Below are positions 36,032 to 44,509 of a stretch of 64,000 bases of DNA, piece by piece. Position 1 is the first letter of the stretch. Every line of letters starts with the position of its first letter. Source of the DNA: Tepidiforma sp. (GTDB taxonomy: Bacteria > Chloroflexota > Dehalococcoidia > Tepidiformales > Tepidiformaceae); assembly GCF_026003995.1 (NCBI RefSeq), contig NZ_BPIG01000003.1, forward strand, positions 186,001 through 250,000. Direction: 5' to 3'. Under the pieces are notes generated by a model that saw only the letters and a program-made list of their open reading frames with translations, was not told where the DNA came from and did no database searches. The position numbers and the translations under genes are program-made.

Positions 36032-36688
36032 TCAGCTGATGGCGGGGACGCCCAGCTCTTCGAGCAGCTTCCGGACCCGGCCTTCGATGTCGGCGACGAT
36101 CGCTTCGACGACTTCGCGCGGCTGGCCCGCCGGGTCCGGCACCTCCCAGTCCATGTACCGCTTGCCGGGGTAGATGGGGCAGGCGTCGCCGCAGCCCATC
36201 GTGATGACGACGTCGGCGGCGCGGACCAGTTCGTCGGCGAGCGGCTTCGGGAACTCCTGCGAGAGGTCGATGCCGCGCTCGGCGAGGATGGCGACGACGG
36301 CCGGGTTGATCTCATCGGCCGGGTCGGAGCCGGCGGAGCGGACCGCCACGGCGCCCCCGCTGAGCTGCGCCGTGAGCGCCGCCGCGATTTGCGAGCGGCC
36401 GGCGTTGTGGACGCAAACGTAGAGGACTTCGGGCCGGTCCTTCGTCACGAGGCCCTCCGCCTGCGCGAGGGCGCGGAGCCGTTCACGCGTGTAACGGTGC
36501 ACGAAGACGGGCACGAAGTCGAGCAGCCGGGCGCGGCCGCGGATGGCATCGAACGATTCGTTGACGTACCGCTCGATGGTTTCGATGGAGAAGATGCCGG
36601 CGAATTCGCGGGCGAGCGCTTCGGCTTCGCGGCGGATGCGGAGGCGGAGTTCGCCTTCCTCGGCAGGGGTGAGCGAGAGGGCAGCCAT
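36032..36688 (-). CDS. Arsenate reductase (LMW-PTPase fold) with N-terminal helical domain
   Basis: The C-terminal part (about 85-218) is a low-molecular-weight phosphatase-type arsenate reductase: CVHNAGRSQIAAAL is the CX5RS phosphate loop (Cys near 92), followed by GCGDACPIYPGKRYMDWEVPDP with the resolving Cys residues. It reduces arsenate to arsenite using thioredoxin. The N-terminal 80 residues are helical (LRIRREAEALAREFAGIFSI), of the type found fused to such reductases. The adjacent aquaporin gene, 3 bp upstream on the same strand, would release arsenite. No ArsR regulator is seen. Confidence 0.87.
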   Translation of the reverse strand: MAALSLTPAEEGELRLRIRREAEALAREFAGIFSIETIERYVNESFDAIRGRARLLDFVPVFVHRYTRERLRALAQAEGLVTKDRPEVLYVCVHNAGRSQIAAALTAQLSGGAVAVRSAGSDPADEINPAVVAILAERGIDLSQEFPKPLADELVRAADVVITMGCGDACPIYPGKRYMDWEVPDPAGQPREVVEAIVADIEGRVRKLLEELGVPAIS

Positions 36689-36691
36689 GGG

Positions 36692-37378
36692 TCAGCTCCT
36701 TTCGGGTGGTGGCGGCGGCGCGCCGGGGCGGAGGAGGTCGTAGGCGAAGGCGGCGAGCACGGCGCCGAGCGCGGGGCCGAGCCAGTAGACCCAGTGGGCA
36801 TCCCACGCGCCAGAGGCGACGGCCGGGCCGAAGCTGCGCGCCGGGTTCATCGAGGCGTTGGCGACCGGCCCCCAGCCGGTGGCCGCCATCGCGACGTAGC
36901 CGCCGATGGCGATGGCCGCGAGCGCGCCCTGCGCCCGCGCATCGGTCGCGACGGAGAAGACGACCAGGGCGAGGAAGAAGGTGAGGACGATTTCTGAGGC
37001 GAGGGCGGCATCGGCGCCGCCGAGGCGCGGCAGGCTGGCGCCGGCATCGGCGTGGTCACCGACGATGGCGACGACGGCGAGGCCGGCGAGCGCCGCGCCG
37101 GCGAGCTGGGCGGCGATGTAGCCGGCCGCGCGGCCGGGGCGGATGCGGCGCGTGGCGGCGAAGGCGGCCGTGATCGCCGGGTTGATGTGGCAGCCGGAGA
37201 CGTGGCCGAGCGCGAAGATCATCGCCATCACGATGAAGCCGAAGCTGAGGCCGATGCCCACGCCGCCGACCGCGCCGCCGGAGGCGGCATCGACGGCCAT
37301 CGAGCCCGGCCCGGCGAAGACGAGCGCGAACGTGCCGAGGAACTCGGCCAGGTACGGCGCAGCCTGTTCGCGGGACAC
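36692..37378 (-). CDS. Aquaporin-family channel (MIP), probable arsenite exit channel
   Basis: A 228-residue MIP channel with six membrane helices. The two pore motifs are INPAITAA and MNPARSFG. It lies 3 bp before the arsenate reductase gene and is surely co-transcribed with it. In Sinorhizobium the pair AqpS plus ArsC gives arsenate resistance by reduction and passive arsenite efflux; I infer the same here. GGAGAG precedes the GTG start by about 10 nt. Water or glycerol transport is possible as well. Confidence 0.88.
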   Translation of the reverse strand: MSREQAAPYLAEFLGTFALVFAGPGSMAVDAASGGAVGGVGIGLSFGFIVMAMIFALGHVSGCHINPAITAAFAATRRIRPGRAAGYIAAQLAGAALAGLAVVAIVGDHADAGASLPRLGGADAALASEIVLTFFLALVVFSVATDARAQGALAAIAIGGYVAMAATGWGPVANASMNPARSFGPAVASGAWDAHWVYWLGPALGAVLAAFAYDLLRPGAPPPPPERS

Positions 37379-37449
37379 GCGGTCGAACTCTCCTGCGGAA
37401 AGGTTAACGGGAGATGAGCAGCGGGCCGCTGAGCAGCCGCTGCCGTAGC

Positions 37450-37932
37450 ATGGGGACGGTGATCGGGCGCGACGACCTCATCAAGTACGTGGTGAACGTG
37501 CAGGCGCGGACGTACGAGGCGTTCGAGCGGCTGCGCGACGAGCACCTCGAGTGGCGGCCGGCGCCCGGCGAATTCTCGGTTGCGGAGCTGGCGCTCCACA
37601 TCGTGGCGGCGCGGCGGATGAACCTGCTCGCCATCGAAACGGGCGCGCCGCGCTACCCGGGCCACGAACCGACGCCCGGGCTGACGGCGGACCGGCTGCG
37701 GGAGCTCTGCCTCCGCTCGGGGAAGAAGACGGTCGCCGTGCTCGCGCGGGCCGACCTGGAGCGGACCATCGGCAACCTCGCGGGCGACCCATTCCCGGCG
37801 TGGAAGCGGGTGCTGGGCGGGCTGGTAGAGCACGAGGTGCACCACCGGAGCCAGCTCTGTTCGTACCTCGCGGCGCTGGGGACCGAGCCGCCGGCGCTCT
37901 TCGGCCTGCGGGTGGAAGCGCTGCCGCGCTAG
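37450..37932 (+). CDS. DinB-family protein
   Basis: A 160-residue four-helix-bundle protein of the DinB/YfiT type. Metal-binding His candidates are in LALHIVAARR near 44 and EHEVHHRSQL near 130. The family includes thiol transferases and other metal-dependent enzymes; function here is unknown. Two starts are plausible: the ATG at 37450, or a GTG at 37459, which lies 7 nt after a TAGCAT box and would be leaderless. It converges with a lipase-type gene 9 bp away. Confidence 0.8.
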   Translation: MGTVIGRDDLIKYVVNVQARTYEAFERLRDEHLEWRPAPGEFSVAELALHIVAARRMNLLAIETGAPRYPGHEPTPGLTADRLRELCLRSGKKTVAVLARADLERTIGNLAGDPFPAWKRVLGGLVEHEVHHRSQLCSYLAALGTEPPALFGLRVEALPR

Positions 37933-37941
37933 GAGGGCCGG

Positions 37942-38835
37942 TTAGCTCCCGGTGTGGCGGGCGATGAAGGCGCCGGCGGCCTTCACGGCGGTGTGCGCCT
38001 CCGGGAGCATCCCGAAGATTTGGAAGACGTGGAACATCTCCGGGTACGGCTCGAAGGCGACCGGCACGCCGGCTTCGACCGCCCGGACGGCGAGGCGGAC
38101 GGCATCGTCGTAGAGCGTCTCTTCGGTGCCGACCTGGATGAGGAGGGGCGGCAGGCCGCGGAGGTCGCCGTGGATGGGCGAGGCGAGCGGCTGGCGCGCG
38201 TCCTGCCCGGCGAGGTACCAGTCGGCCATCTGCTGGAGGCCGGGCCGGTGCACCATCGGGTCGCGGGCATCGCGGGCGTCCATAGAGGCGCCTTCGAGGG
38301 CGAGGTCCGTCCACGGCGAGAAGACGACGGCGCAGGCGGGCAGCGGCGCCCCGGCGTCGCGCAGGGCGAGGAGCGTGGCGACGGTCAGCCCGCCGCCGGC
38401 GGAGTCGCCGGCGATGGCGATGCGGCCGGGCTCGAGGCCCTGCCCGAGCAGCCAGCGGTAGGCCGCGACCGAATCGTCGACGGCCGCCGGGAAGGGGTGC
38501 TCGGGCGCGAGCCGGTAATCGATGGCGAAGCCGGCCGCGCCGGAGGCGGCCGAGAGCCGGGAGACGAGGCCGCGGTGGGTGGCGATGGAGCCGATGACGT
38601 AGCCGCCGCCGTGGAGGTAGAGGATGGCCCGCGTGCGGGAGGCGCCGGGCGCGACGGACCACTCGGCGGGGACGCCGGCGGCATCGGCCGGTTCGAGCGC
38701 GGTGCCGGGCTCAGCGCCGCCGAGCGCGGCCATCCCCTCCATGTTCGCCCGCATCTGGCGGACGTCGGGCGTTTCGAGGGGCGGGGGCGCGGCGCGGAAC
38801 ATCGCGGCGAGCTGCTGGGCTTCGGCGCTGGGCAT
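37942..38835 (-). CDS. Alpha/beta hydrolase, hormone-sensitive-lipase family
   Basis: A 297-residue esterase of the HSL group. It has the oxyanion motif HGGGYVIGS near 75, nucleophile motif GDSAGGGL near 145 (Ser), and the C-terminal catalytic Asp and His in GTEETLYDD and YPEMFHVFQ. These enzymes hydrolyse short-chain esters. GGAGG precedes the ATG at 38835. No signal peptide, so it is cytoplasmic. Confidence 0.92.
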   Translation of the reverse strand: MPSAEAQQLAAMFRAAPPPLETPDVRQMRANMEGMAALGGAEPGTALEPADAAGVPAEWSVAPGASRTRAILYLHGGGYVIGSIATHRGLVSRLSAASGAAGFAIDYRLAPEHPFPAAVDDSVAAYRWLLGQGLEPGRIAIAGDSAGGGLTVATLLALRDAGAPLPACAVVFSPWTDLALEGASMDARDARDPMVHRPGLQQMADWYLAGQDARQPLASPIHGDLRGLPPLLIQVGTEETLYDDAVRLAVRAVEAGVPVAFEPYPEMFHVFQIFGMLPEAHTAVKAAGAFIARHTGS

Positions 38836-38885
38836 CGGGAATCCTCCACCGGGAGAGCGTGCCGGCGCCGGCGCAGCGCCGCGGG

Positions 38886-39104
38886 CTAGCGGCGGAGCTT
38901 CGGCGTCAGCCAGCCGGCAGCATACCCGAGGACGGCGGCGACGATCAGCGCCCACGCGAGGCGCGTCTCCGTCTTCGCGAAGAGGAAGCGGACCTGCACC
39001 GTGAGCCAGTTCTCGGCGATGAAGACGATGAGGGCGAGCAGGACGACGGCGAAGATGATGAGCCGCATCCGCCACTTCGTTTCGGTGCGCTGGGCTTGCG
39101 TCAC
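38886..39104 (-). CDS. LapA-domain small membrane protein
   Basis: A 72-residue protein with two membrane helices (about 12-32 and 46-66) joined by a loop with ENWLTVQVRFLFAKTET, the LapA/DUF1049 pattern. The family has a role in envelope assembly in Gram-negatives; its role here is unknown. GGGAGG precedes the GTG at 39104. Confidence 0.75.
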   Translation of the reverse strand: MTQAQRTETKWRMRLIIFAVVLLALIVFIAENWLTVQVRFLFAKTETRLAWALIVAAVLGYAAGWLTPKLRR

Positions 39105-39179
39105 GGGGCATCCTCCCGGCGATGGTGTCGCGAACGGCCCGTATCGTAGGCACGCGCGGGCCGGGCGAGCGCGAACGGT

Positions 39180-40400
39180 TCAGGAGCCTCGAACGATCGG
39201 ACCCGGGGCCGGCGCCGCCCCGGCGCGGCGGGCGTAGGCGAGCGTGGCGAGCGCCGCGGCCGCGGCCAGCGCCGCCGAGACGGTGAAGGCGGCGGGCGCG
39301 CCCCAGCGGCCGACGACGAAGCCGCCGAGCGCAGGCCCGAGCGCGAGCGCCAGCCCGCTGAGCGCCACCGAGAGGCCGATGAGCGTGCCGCGGTGGCTCT
39401 CGGGCGCGAGGTCCATCACCGCAGCGTTCCACGCCGGCACGGTGAGCACGTTGCCGGCGACGACGAGGACTGCGGCCGCCATCGCCACGGGCAGGCTGGC
39501 GGTGGCCGCCAGCACGAGCAGCCCGGCGACGAGGCAGAGCTGGCCCGCGGCGAACGGCTTCCAGCGCCCGAACCGGTCGGCGAGGTCGCCGGCCGGGATG
39601 TAGAGCAGCGCGCCGACGGCGATGGCCGGGATGAGGGCGATGGTCAGCCGGGAGAAGGAGATGCCGATGACGCGTTCGCCGTAGGGGCGGATGGCAGGCA
39701 CGAGCATCGCGAGGGCGATGCTGGCGAGCAGGATGAGGCCGGCGAGGGCCGCCACCCGGCGGTCGAGCACGCTCCAGAGCGCGGGCCGGTCCGGGGCATC
39801 GACCCGGCGGAAGAGGGAGCCGCCGCGGTAGCTGGGGATGCCGAGGAGGGCAGCGGCGAAGGCGAGCGCCACCGCGCCCGCCGCGCTGCCGAAGAGCGCC
39901 CCCGCCGGCGCGTGGTCGACGAGGAACGCGCCGCCGAGCGCGCCGAGGCCGAAGCCGGCGAGCTGGGCGAGATTGAGGAAGCCGATGACCTTGCCGCGGC
40001 GGTCGATGGCGTAGAGGTCGGCGGCGATGGCGTAGGTCGCGGGCCAGAGGAAGGCGGTCGCCGCGCCGAGCAGGGCGGCAAAGGCGAGGTAGGCGTGCTC
40101 CTGCCGGACGGCCGCCATGAGGCCGATGGCGGGGAGCATCAGGAGGAAGCCGAGGAGGAGCCCGGCGCGGCGCTCGAGGCGGTCGGCGATGGCGCCGGTC
40201 GGCGTTTCAAGCAGGAAGCGGGCGGCGCCGTAGCTGGCGAGGAGGTAGCCGCCCCAGGCATCGGACGTGCCGAGCCGGCGCGGCACCCACTCCTGGAAGG
40301 TGGCGAAGAGGAGGATGCCGAGCGCGGCCTGCACGAGCAGGATGGCCAGCGCCAGCGGCAGCGGGTAGCGCCCGAACCCGGGCGGGAGGCCGCCATCCAT
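39180..40400 (-). CDS. MFS transporter
   Basis: A 406-residue major facilitator with 12 helices. Loop motifs are TGAIADRLERRAGL after helix 2 and AGDLADRFGRWKPF in the second half; the centre has a 40-residue cytoplasmic loop (GGSLFRRVDAPDRPALW). TACCCT lies exactly 7 nt before the ATG at 40400, with no Shine-Dalgarno, so leaderless translation is likely. Substrate unknown. Confidence 0.85.
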   Translation of the reverse strand: MDGGLPPGFGRYPLPLALAILLVQAALGILLFATFQEWVPRRLGTSDAWGGYLLASYGAARFLLETPTGAIADRLERRAGLLLGFLLMLPAIGLMAAVRQEHAYLAFAALLGAATAFLWPATYAIAADLYAIDRRGKVIGFLNLAQLAGFGLGALGGAFLVDHAPAGALFGSAAGAVALAFAAALLGIPSYRGGSLFRRVDAPDRPALWSVLDRRVAALAGLILLASIALAMLVPAIRPYGERVIGISFSRLTIALIPAIAVGALLYIPAGDLADRFGRWKPFAAGQLCLVAGLLVLAATASLPVAMAAAVLVVAGNVLTVPAWNAAVMDLAPESHRGTLIGLSVALSGLALALGPALGGFVVGRWGAPAAFTVSAALAAAAALATLAYARRAGAAPAPGPIVRGS

Positions 40401-40456
40401 CCACCCGAGGGTACGGCCCGCGGCAGGAACGGACGACCGCGGCGGCCGCGCCCCGC

Positions 40457-41515
40457 TCAGGGGATGCCGGCTTCGGCTTTCAGGACGGCCATGATGGCCC
40501 GGGCCGCCCGCTCGCCGCCGTCGCGGACGAGGTGGACGCCGTCCGGGTGGCGCATCTCCTTCACCTGCCCGTCGTCGTCGCGGAGGTAGGCGTCGTAGCC
40601 GCCGGAGGGCGTCTGGAAGAGCGGCCAGAGGTCGATGAACTGGACCCACGGGCGCTTCGCGGCCTCTTCGCGGTAGATGGCATTCAGCTCGGCCATGCGC
40701 TGGGAGAACTCGGCGCTGCGCATGATGGGCTGGCCGACCCAGAGGACGAGGCGGTTGCCGCCGCCGAGGAGGTCCATGACGCCGGCGACGCGGCGGCGGT
40801 ATTCGGCCGTCCAGCCGGGGTCGCCGGGCTGGAAGATCTGGCCGTCGGGCGTTTTGATGCCCTGCGAATCGTTCGCGCCGAACATCACGATGAAGACTTC
40901 GTAGCGGCCGGACTGGACGAGCTGGTTGAAGTGGCCGGGCCAGTCGAAGAAATCCGGCCGGGTGAGGCCGCTGGAGAGCTGGGGGTCGTGGGTGGCGGCG
41001 ATGACGCCGGTTTCGGCGGCCTGCCGGACGAACGCTTCGCCGAGGACTTTGACCATCGAATCGCCGCCGATCCAGACGCGGAGGGGGTCGGCGGCGGTCG
41101 GGGTGCGGAGCTTCGGGCGCGGGTCGGGGGTGGGCGTCGGGGAGGCGGCGGGGGTGCCGCGGCCGGGGGTGGGCGTCCGGCCGGGCACGGGGGTCGCATC
41201 GCCGCCCGGCTGGCCGGGTTCGTCCCCCGGCGCGGCGGGCAGTTCGAACAGGCCGCGCTGCTCCCGGCCGAGGGCGCGGTCGAGCAGGTTGCGCGGCTCA
41301 TCGAGGAAGAAGAGGCGGCTCACCGTGGCGAACGGCTTCCAGACGGCGAGCCAGAAATCGCGCTCTCGGCCGTAGGGCATCGATTCGGCGCCCTGTTCGA
41401 GCGCGGGGGCGTTGAGGAGCACGGCGAGGAGGAGGCCGCCGACCATGACGCCGAAGACGCGCCGGGGCCGGGCGCCGAGGCGCGGGCGGGGGCCGGGGCG
41501 GGTGGCATCAGCCAT
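40457..41515 (-). CDS. Membrane-anchored SGNH-type (DUF459) protein
   Basis: A 352-residue protein with one N-terminal membrane helix (about 20-40), a Pro/Thr-rich linker (about 95-135) and an SGNH hydrolase-like domain. Hydrolase blocks are IGGDSMVK (block I Ser), FGANDSQG (block III) and PDGVHL (catalytic Asp and His). The gene lies directly upstream-to-downstream with the MBOAT gene (22 bp apart, same strand), and a paralogue lies on the other side of it. In such clusters, MBOAT and SGNH proteins O-acetylate polysaccharides outside the membrane. Confidence 0.84.
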   Translation of the reverse strand: MADATRPGPRPRLGARPRRVFGVMVGGLLLAVLLNAPALEQGAESMPYGRERDFWLAVWKPFATVSRLFFLDEPRNLLDRALGREQRGLFELPAAPGDEPGQPGGDATPVPGRTPTPGRGTPAASPTPTPDPRPKLRTPTAADPLRVWIGGDSMVKVLGEAFVRQAAETGVIAATHDPQLSSGLTRPDFFDWPGHFNQLVQSGRYEVFIVMFGANDSQGIKTPDGQIFQPGDPGWTAEYRRRVAGVMDLLGGGNRLVLWVGQPIMRSAEFSQRMAELNAIYREEAAKRPWVQFIDLWPLFQTPSGGYDAYLRDDDGQVKEMRHPDGVHLVRDGGERAARAIMAVLKAEAGIP

Positions 41516-41537
41516 CGGGCAGGGTCACCTCCGGCGC

Positions 41538-42959
41538 TCAGAACTGGAAGTAGATGAAGGGCGCGACGCCCTCCGGCCCGAGGGCATCGATGAGCACCAG
41601 CGCCACGGCCAGCATAGCCGCCTGCGCGGCAGGGGCGAGTTCAGAGTAGGTCACTTCGAACCGCCGGAAGAGGTCGCGCGGGAGGAACTGAGCCGCGATG
41701 GCGCCGGCGATGACGGCCACGAGGAGCGGGGTGGCGGCGGGCGAGGGCTCGCCCCAGGCGGTGGCGATGCGCGTGATCACCTGCCAGGCAGCGCCGAACG
41801 TCTCAGCGCGGAAGAAGATCCAGGCGAAGCAGACGACGTGGAAGGTGATGAACCAGCCGGCCGCCTTCGCCGCCGTGCCCCGGAGCCAGCGGTTGCGGGC
41901 GCGGACCTCCCGCTCGATGACGAGCCCCGCGCCGTGGATGGCGCCCCAGGCGACGAACGTCCAGGCCGCGCCGTGCCAGAGCCCACCGAGCAGCATCGTG
42001 AGGAAGAGATTGCGGTAGGTGAACCACGTGCTGCCCCGGCTGCCGCCGAGCGGGATGTAGAGGTAATCGCGCAGCCAGCGGCTGAGCGTCATGTGCCAGC
42101 GCCGCCAGAAGTCCTGCAGCGACCACGCGCGGTAGGGCTGGTCGAAGTTCTGCGGGAACTGGATGCCGAGGAGGAGCGCGCAGCCGATGGCGATATCGGT
42201 GTAGCCGCTGAAATCGGCGAAGATCTGGACCGCGTAGGCGTAGACGCCGAGCAGGTTTTCGAGCGCGCTGTGGGTGCCCGGGCTGGCGAAGACGGGGTCG
42301 GCGATTTCGCCGGCGAGGTAGGTGGAGATGACGACCTTCTTGAACAGGCCGGCGACGATGAGCGTGAAGGCCGGCGCGGCGTCGATGACGCGGTCGCGGA
42401 AGGGCTCGCGAATCTGCGGCGCGAACTCGGTGACGCGGACGATGGGGCCGGCGACGAGGTGGGGGAAGAAGGAGAGGTAGAGCGCGAAATCGAGCGGCGA
42501 GAGCGGCTCGCACTGCCCGCGGGCGATATCGACCAGGTAGCTGATGGCGTGGAAGGTGAAGAACGAGATGGCGACGGGGAGGGTGACCTGGAGGAGCGGC
42601 AGGGGGAGATCGACGCCGAAGCGCTCGATGAGGCCGGCGACGTCCTTCACGAAGAAGCCGTAGTACTTGAACCAGCCGAGGGTGGCGAGGTTGGCGGCGA
42701 TGCCGAAGCCGAGGAACCAGCGGCCGAAGCGGTCGAGCCCCTCCGGGCCGCGCATCCGGGCGAGGTCGCGGCCGACGGCCCAGTTGAAGGCCGTCGAGCC
42801 GATGAGGAGGAGGACGAACTTCGGCTCCCAGAAGCCGTAGAAGAACCAGCTGGCGAGCACGAGGAAGACGCGCCACCAGAGGTGCCACGGCCGGATGAGC
42901 CAGGCGACGGCGAAGACGGCGACGAAGAAGATGGCGAAATCGACGGTCGGGAAGAGCAT
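41538..42959 (-). CDS. MBOAT O-acyltransferase (AlgI-like)
   Basis: A 473-residue polytopic protein with about 11 helices. Family marks are FYGFWEPKFVLLL near the start, YPIPLGGSR-like YIPLGGSRGS near 280, the FADFSGYTDIAIG motif, and the catalytic His in LGGLWHGAAWTFV. AlgI-type MBOAT proteins pass acyl groups across the membrane to a secreted acceptor. The ATG at 42959 is taken as the N-terminal motif LFPTVDFAIFF starts at once. With the flanking SGNH proteins it forms a likely exopolysaccharide O-acetylation unit; the polymer is unknown. Confidence 0.92.
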   Translation of the reverse strand: MLFPTVDFAIFFVAVFAVAWLIRPWHLWWRVFLVLASWFFYGFWEPKFVLLLIGSTAFNWAVGRDLARMRGPEGLDRFGRWFLGFGIAANLATLGWFKYYGFFVKDVAGLIERFGVDLPLPLLQVTLPVAISFFTFHAISYLVDIARGQCEPLSPLDFALYLSFFPHLVAGPIVRVTEFAPQIREPFRDRVIDAAPAFTLIVAGLFKKVVISTYLAGEIADPVFASPGTHSALENLLGVYAYAVQIFADFSGYTDIAIGCALLLGIQFPQNFDQPYRAWSLQDFWRRWHMTLSRWLRDYLYIPLGGSRGSTWFTYRNLFLTMLLGGLWHGAAWTFVAWGAIHGAGLVIEREVRARNRWLRGTAAKAAGWFITFHVVCFAWIFFRAETFGAAWQVITRIATAWGEPSPAATPLLVAVIAGAIAAQFLPRDLFRRFEVTYSELAPAAQAAMLAVALVLIDALGPEGVAPFIYFQF

Positions 42960-43081
42960 GGTCGCGGCCGGCGGGGGCGCCGCCCCCCGCCCCGCATTGT
43001 CGCGGGCTGGCGCGAAGCGGGCGACTGCGGGAACTTTACCCCGGGTCCGCGCGTTGTCGGATTCGAAGCCCCTGCGAGGTC

Positions 43082-43978
43082 GTGGAGTTGGAGGATTCGC
43101 CCGGCGCCGACGCGGCACCCGACCCGGGCGAGCGCGCCGGGCGGCGGTGGCGCGCCCGCCGCTGGCACGGGGCGCTGCTCGTGCTCGCCGGGGTGCTCGG
43201 CGGCTGCGCGGGGGTCGTCTTCTCGCTGGCCGATGATCCGGCGGCGGAGGCCCCGGGCGGCGCTGCGGCGGCCGACGCGCCCGCGCGCTACGTCTTCGTG
43301 GCCGGGCTGGCCTACGACGGCACGCCGGAGCCGCCGCCGACGCCCACCCCCACGCCGACCCCGCCCCCGGCGCGGCTGCAATCCGCGCAGGGCGTCCGCC
43401 TCTGGTCGGACGGCGATTCGACGTCGTACTTCATGACGGTCGCGCTCCTTGCCGGGTGGTCGGCGCTGGGCGGGGTGCCGGTGCGCGGGGCGGACTACAA
43501 GATCAGCTCGGGGCTGATGCGGCCGGACTTCTTCGACTGGCCGGCGTACCTCGCGGCGGAGATGGCCCGCTACGACCCGGACGTGGTGGTCTTCATGGTG
43601 GGCGCGAACGATGCGAACCAGGTGCGCTCGACGGAGGAGTACGGCGCGCGGGTCGGCGCGGTGATGGACCTGCTCTACCGGCCGGGGCGGACGGTGGTGT
43701 GGGTGGGGCAGCCGAACATGGGCCGGGCCGACCTCGCGGCGAGCGTGCCGCGCATCAACGCCGTCTTCGCGGAGCAGGCAGCCGCCCGCCCGTGGGTGCT
43801 CTACCTCGATACGTGGGCGCTGACCTCGGCGCCGGACGGCAGCTACGCCGCGGCCCTGCCGGATGAGCACGGCACGCTGCAGGTCGTCCGGGTGAGCGAC
43901 GGGGTGCACTTCACGCCGGCCGGCGGGCGGCGGCTGGCGCTGGCCGTCATCGCGGCCCTGTTCGAACCCGGCCGCTGA
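43082..43978 (+). CDS. Second SGNH-type (DUF459) protein
   Basis: A 298-residue paralogue of the 40457-41515 product, divergent from the MBOAT gene. It has an N-terminal signal or anchor (about 28-50, with Cys in LGGCAG), a Pro/Thr linker (PPPTPTPTPTPPP), then the hydrolase blocks SDGDSTS, VGANDANQ and SDGVHFTPAG. The segment GLMRPDFFDWPAYL closely matches GLTRPDFFDWPGHF of its partner, so they arose by duplication. The GTG at 43082 has a weak upstream signal. Confidence 0.82.
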   Translation: MELEDSPGADAAPDPGERAGRRWRARRWHGALLVLAGVLGGCAGVVFSLADDPAAEAPGGAAAADAPARYVFVAGLAYDGTPEPPPTPTPTPTPPPARLQSAQGVRLWSDGDSTSYFMTVALLAGWSALGGVPVRGADYKISSGLMRPDFFDWPAYLAAEMARYDPDVVVFMVGANDANQVRSTEEYGARVGAVMDLLYRPGRTVVWVGQPNMGRADLAASVPRINAVFAEQAAARPWVLYLDTWALTSAPDGSYAAALPDEHGTLQVVRVSDGVHFTPAGGRRLALAVIAALFEPGR

Positions 43979-44004
43979 GCGCCGGGGGCCCGGCCGCCCG
44001 GCGG

Positions 44005-44010
44005 TATAAT
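44005..44010 (+). promoter_or_regulatory. TATAAT box, leaderless pattern, ClpS-like gene
   Basis: A perfect -10 hexamer with 7 nt to the ATG at 44018 and no Shine-Dalgarno or -35 match. Confidence 0.6.
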
Positions 44011-44017
44011 CAGAGGC

Positions 44018-44356
44018 ATGAGCCTGCTGCCATCTCCCGGGACGCACGTCATCGACGAGACCGACCAGCAGCTCGAACCGCCGTACCACCTCGTGCTGCT
44101 GGACGACGACGAGCACACCTACGCGTACGTCATCCGGATGTGCGCGGAGATCTTCGGCTACGGGCCGGAGAAGGGGTACGCGATAGCCTGCGTGGTGGAC
44201 AGCCAGGGGCGGGCCGTGCTGATGACGGGCAGCCACGATGAGGTCCGCGCGAAGCAGGAGCTGGTGCACGCCTACGGGCCGGACCCGCTGATGCCGAATT
44301 CGCGCGGGAGCATGTCGGCCGTCATCGAGCCGGCGTACCAGGGCACGGGAAGTTAA
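44018..44356 (+). CDS. ClpS-like protein, divergent
   Basis: The 112-residue protein has the ClpS fold order: PYHLVLLDDDEHTYAYVIR near 22, a helix, then ACVVDSQGRAVLMTGSHDEV. ClpS delivers N-degron substrates to the Clp protease. Compared with true adaptors, the conserved Val-His that binds the substrate amino group is Val-Asp here, so it may recognise something else or act only on Clp. A more typical ClpS is encoded at 56562. Start chosen from the TATAAT-N7-ATG arrangement. Confidence 0.8.
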   Translation: MSLLPSPGTHVIDETDQQLEPPYHLVLLDDDEHTYAYVIRMCAEIFGYGPEKGYAIACVVDSQGRAVLMTGSHDEVRAKQELVHAYGPDPLMPNSRGSMSAVIEPAYQGTGS

Positions 44357-44509
44357 CGTTCGCCGACACGCAGGCGCTCTGCGGGTGCGGTACACTGGAA
44401 GCAGGTTGCGCAGGGTTTTCGCACTGCCGTTGCCATCGAGCATTCGCATCACCACGTGCCCCTCGGTTGCCGTCCGTGAGCCGCGCCCTGCGCCGGGGGC
44501 TGGTTCCGC

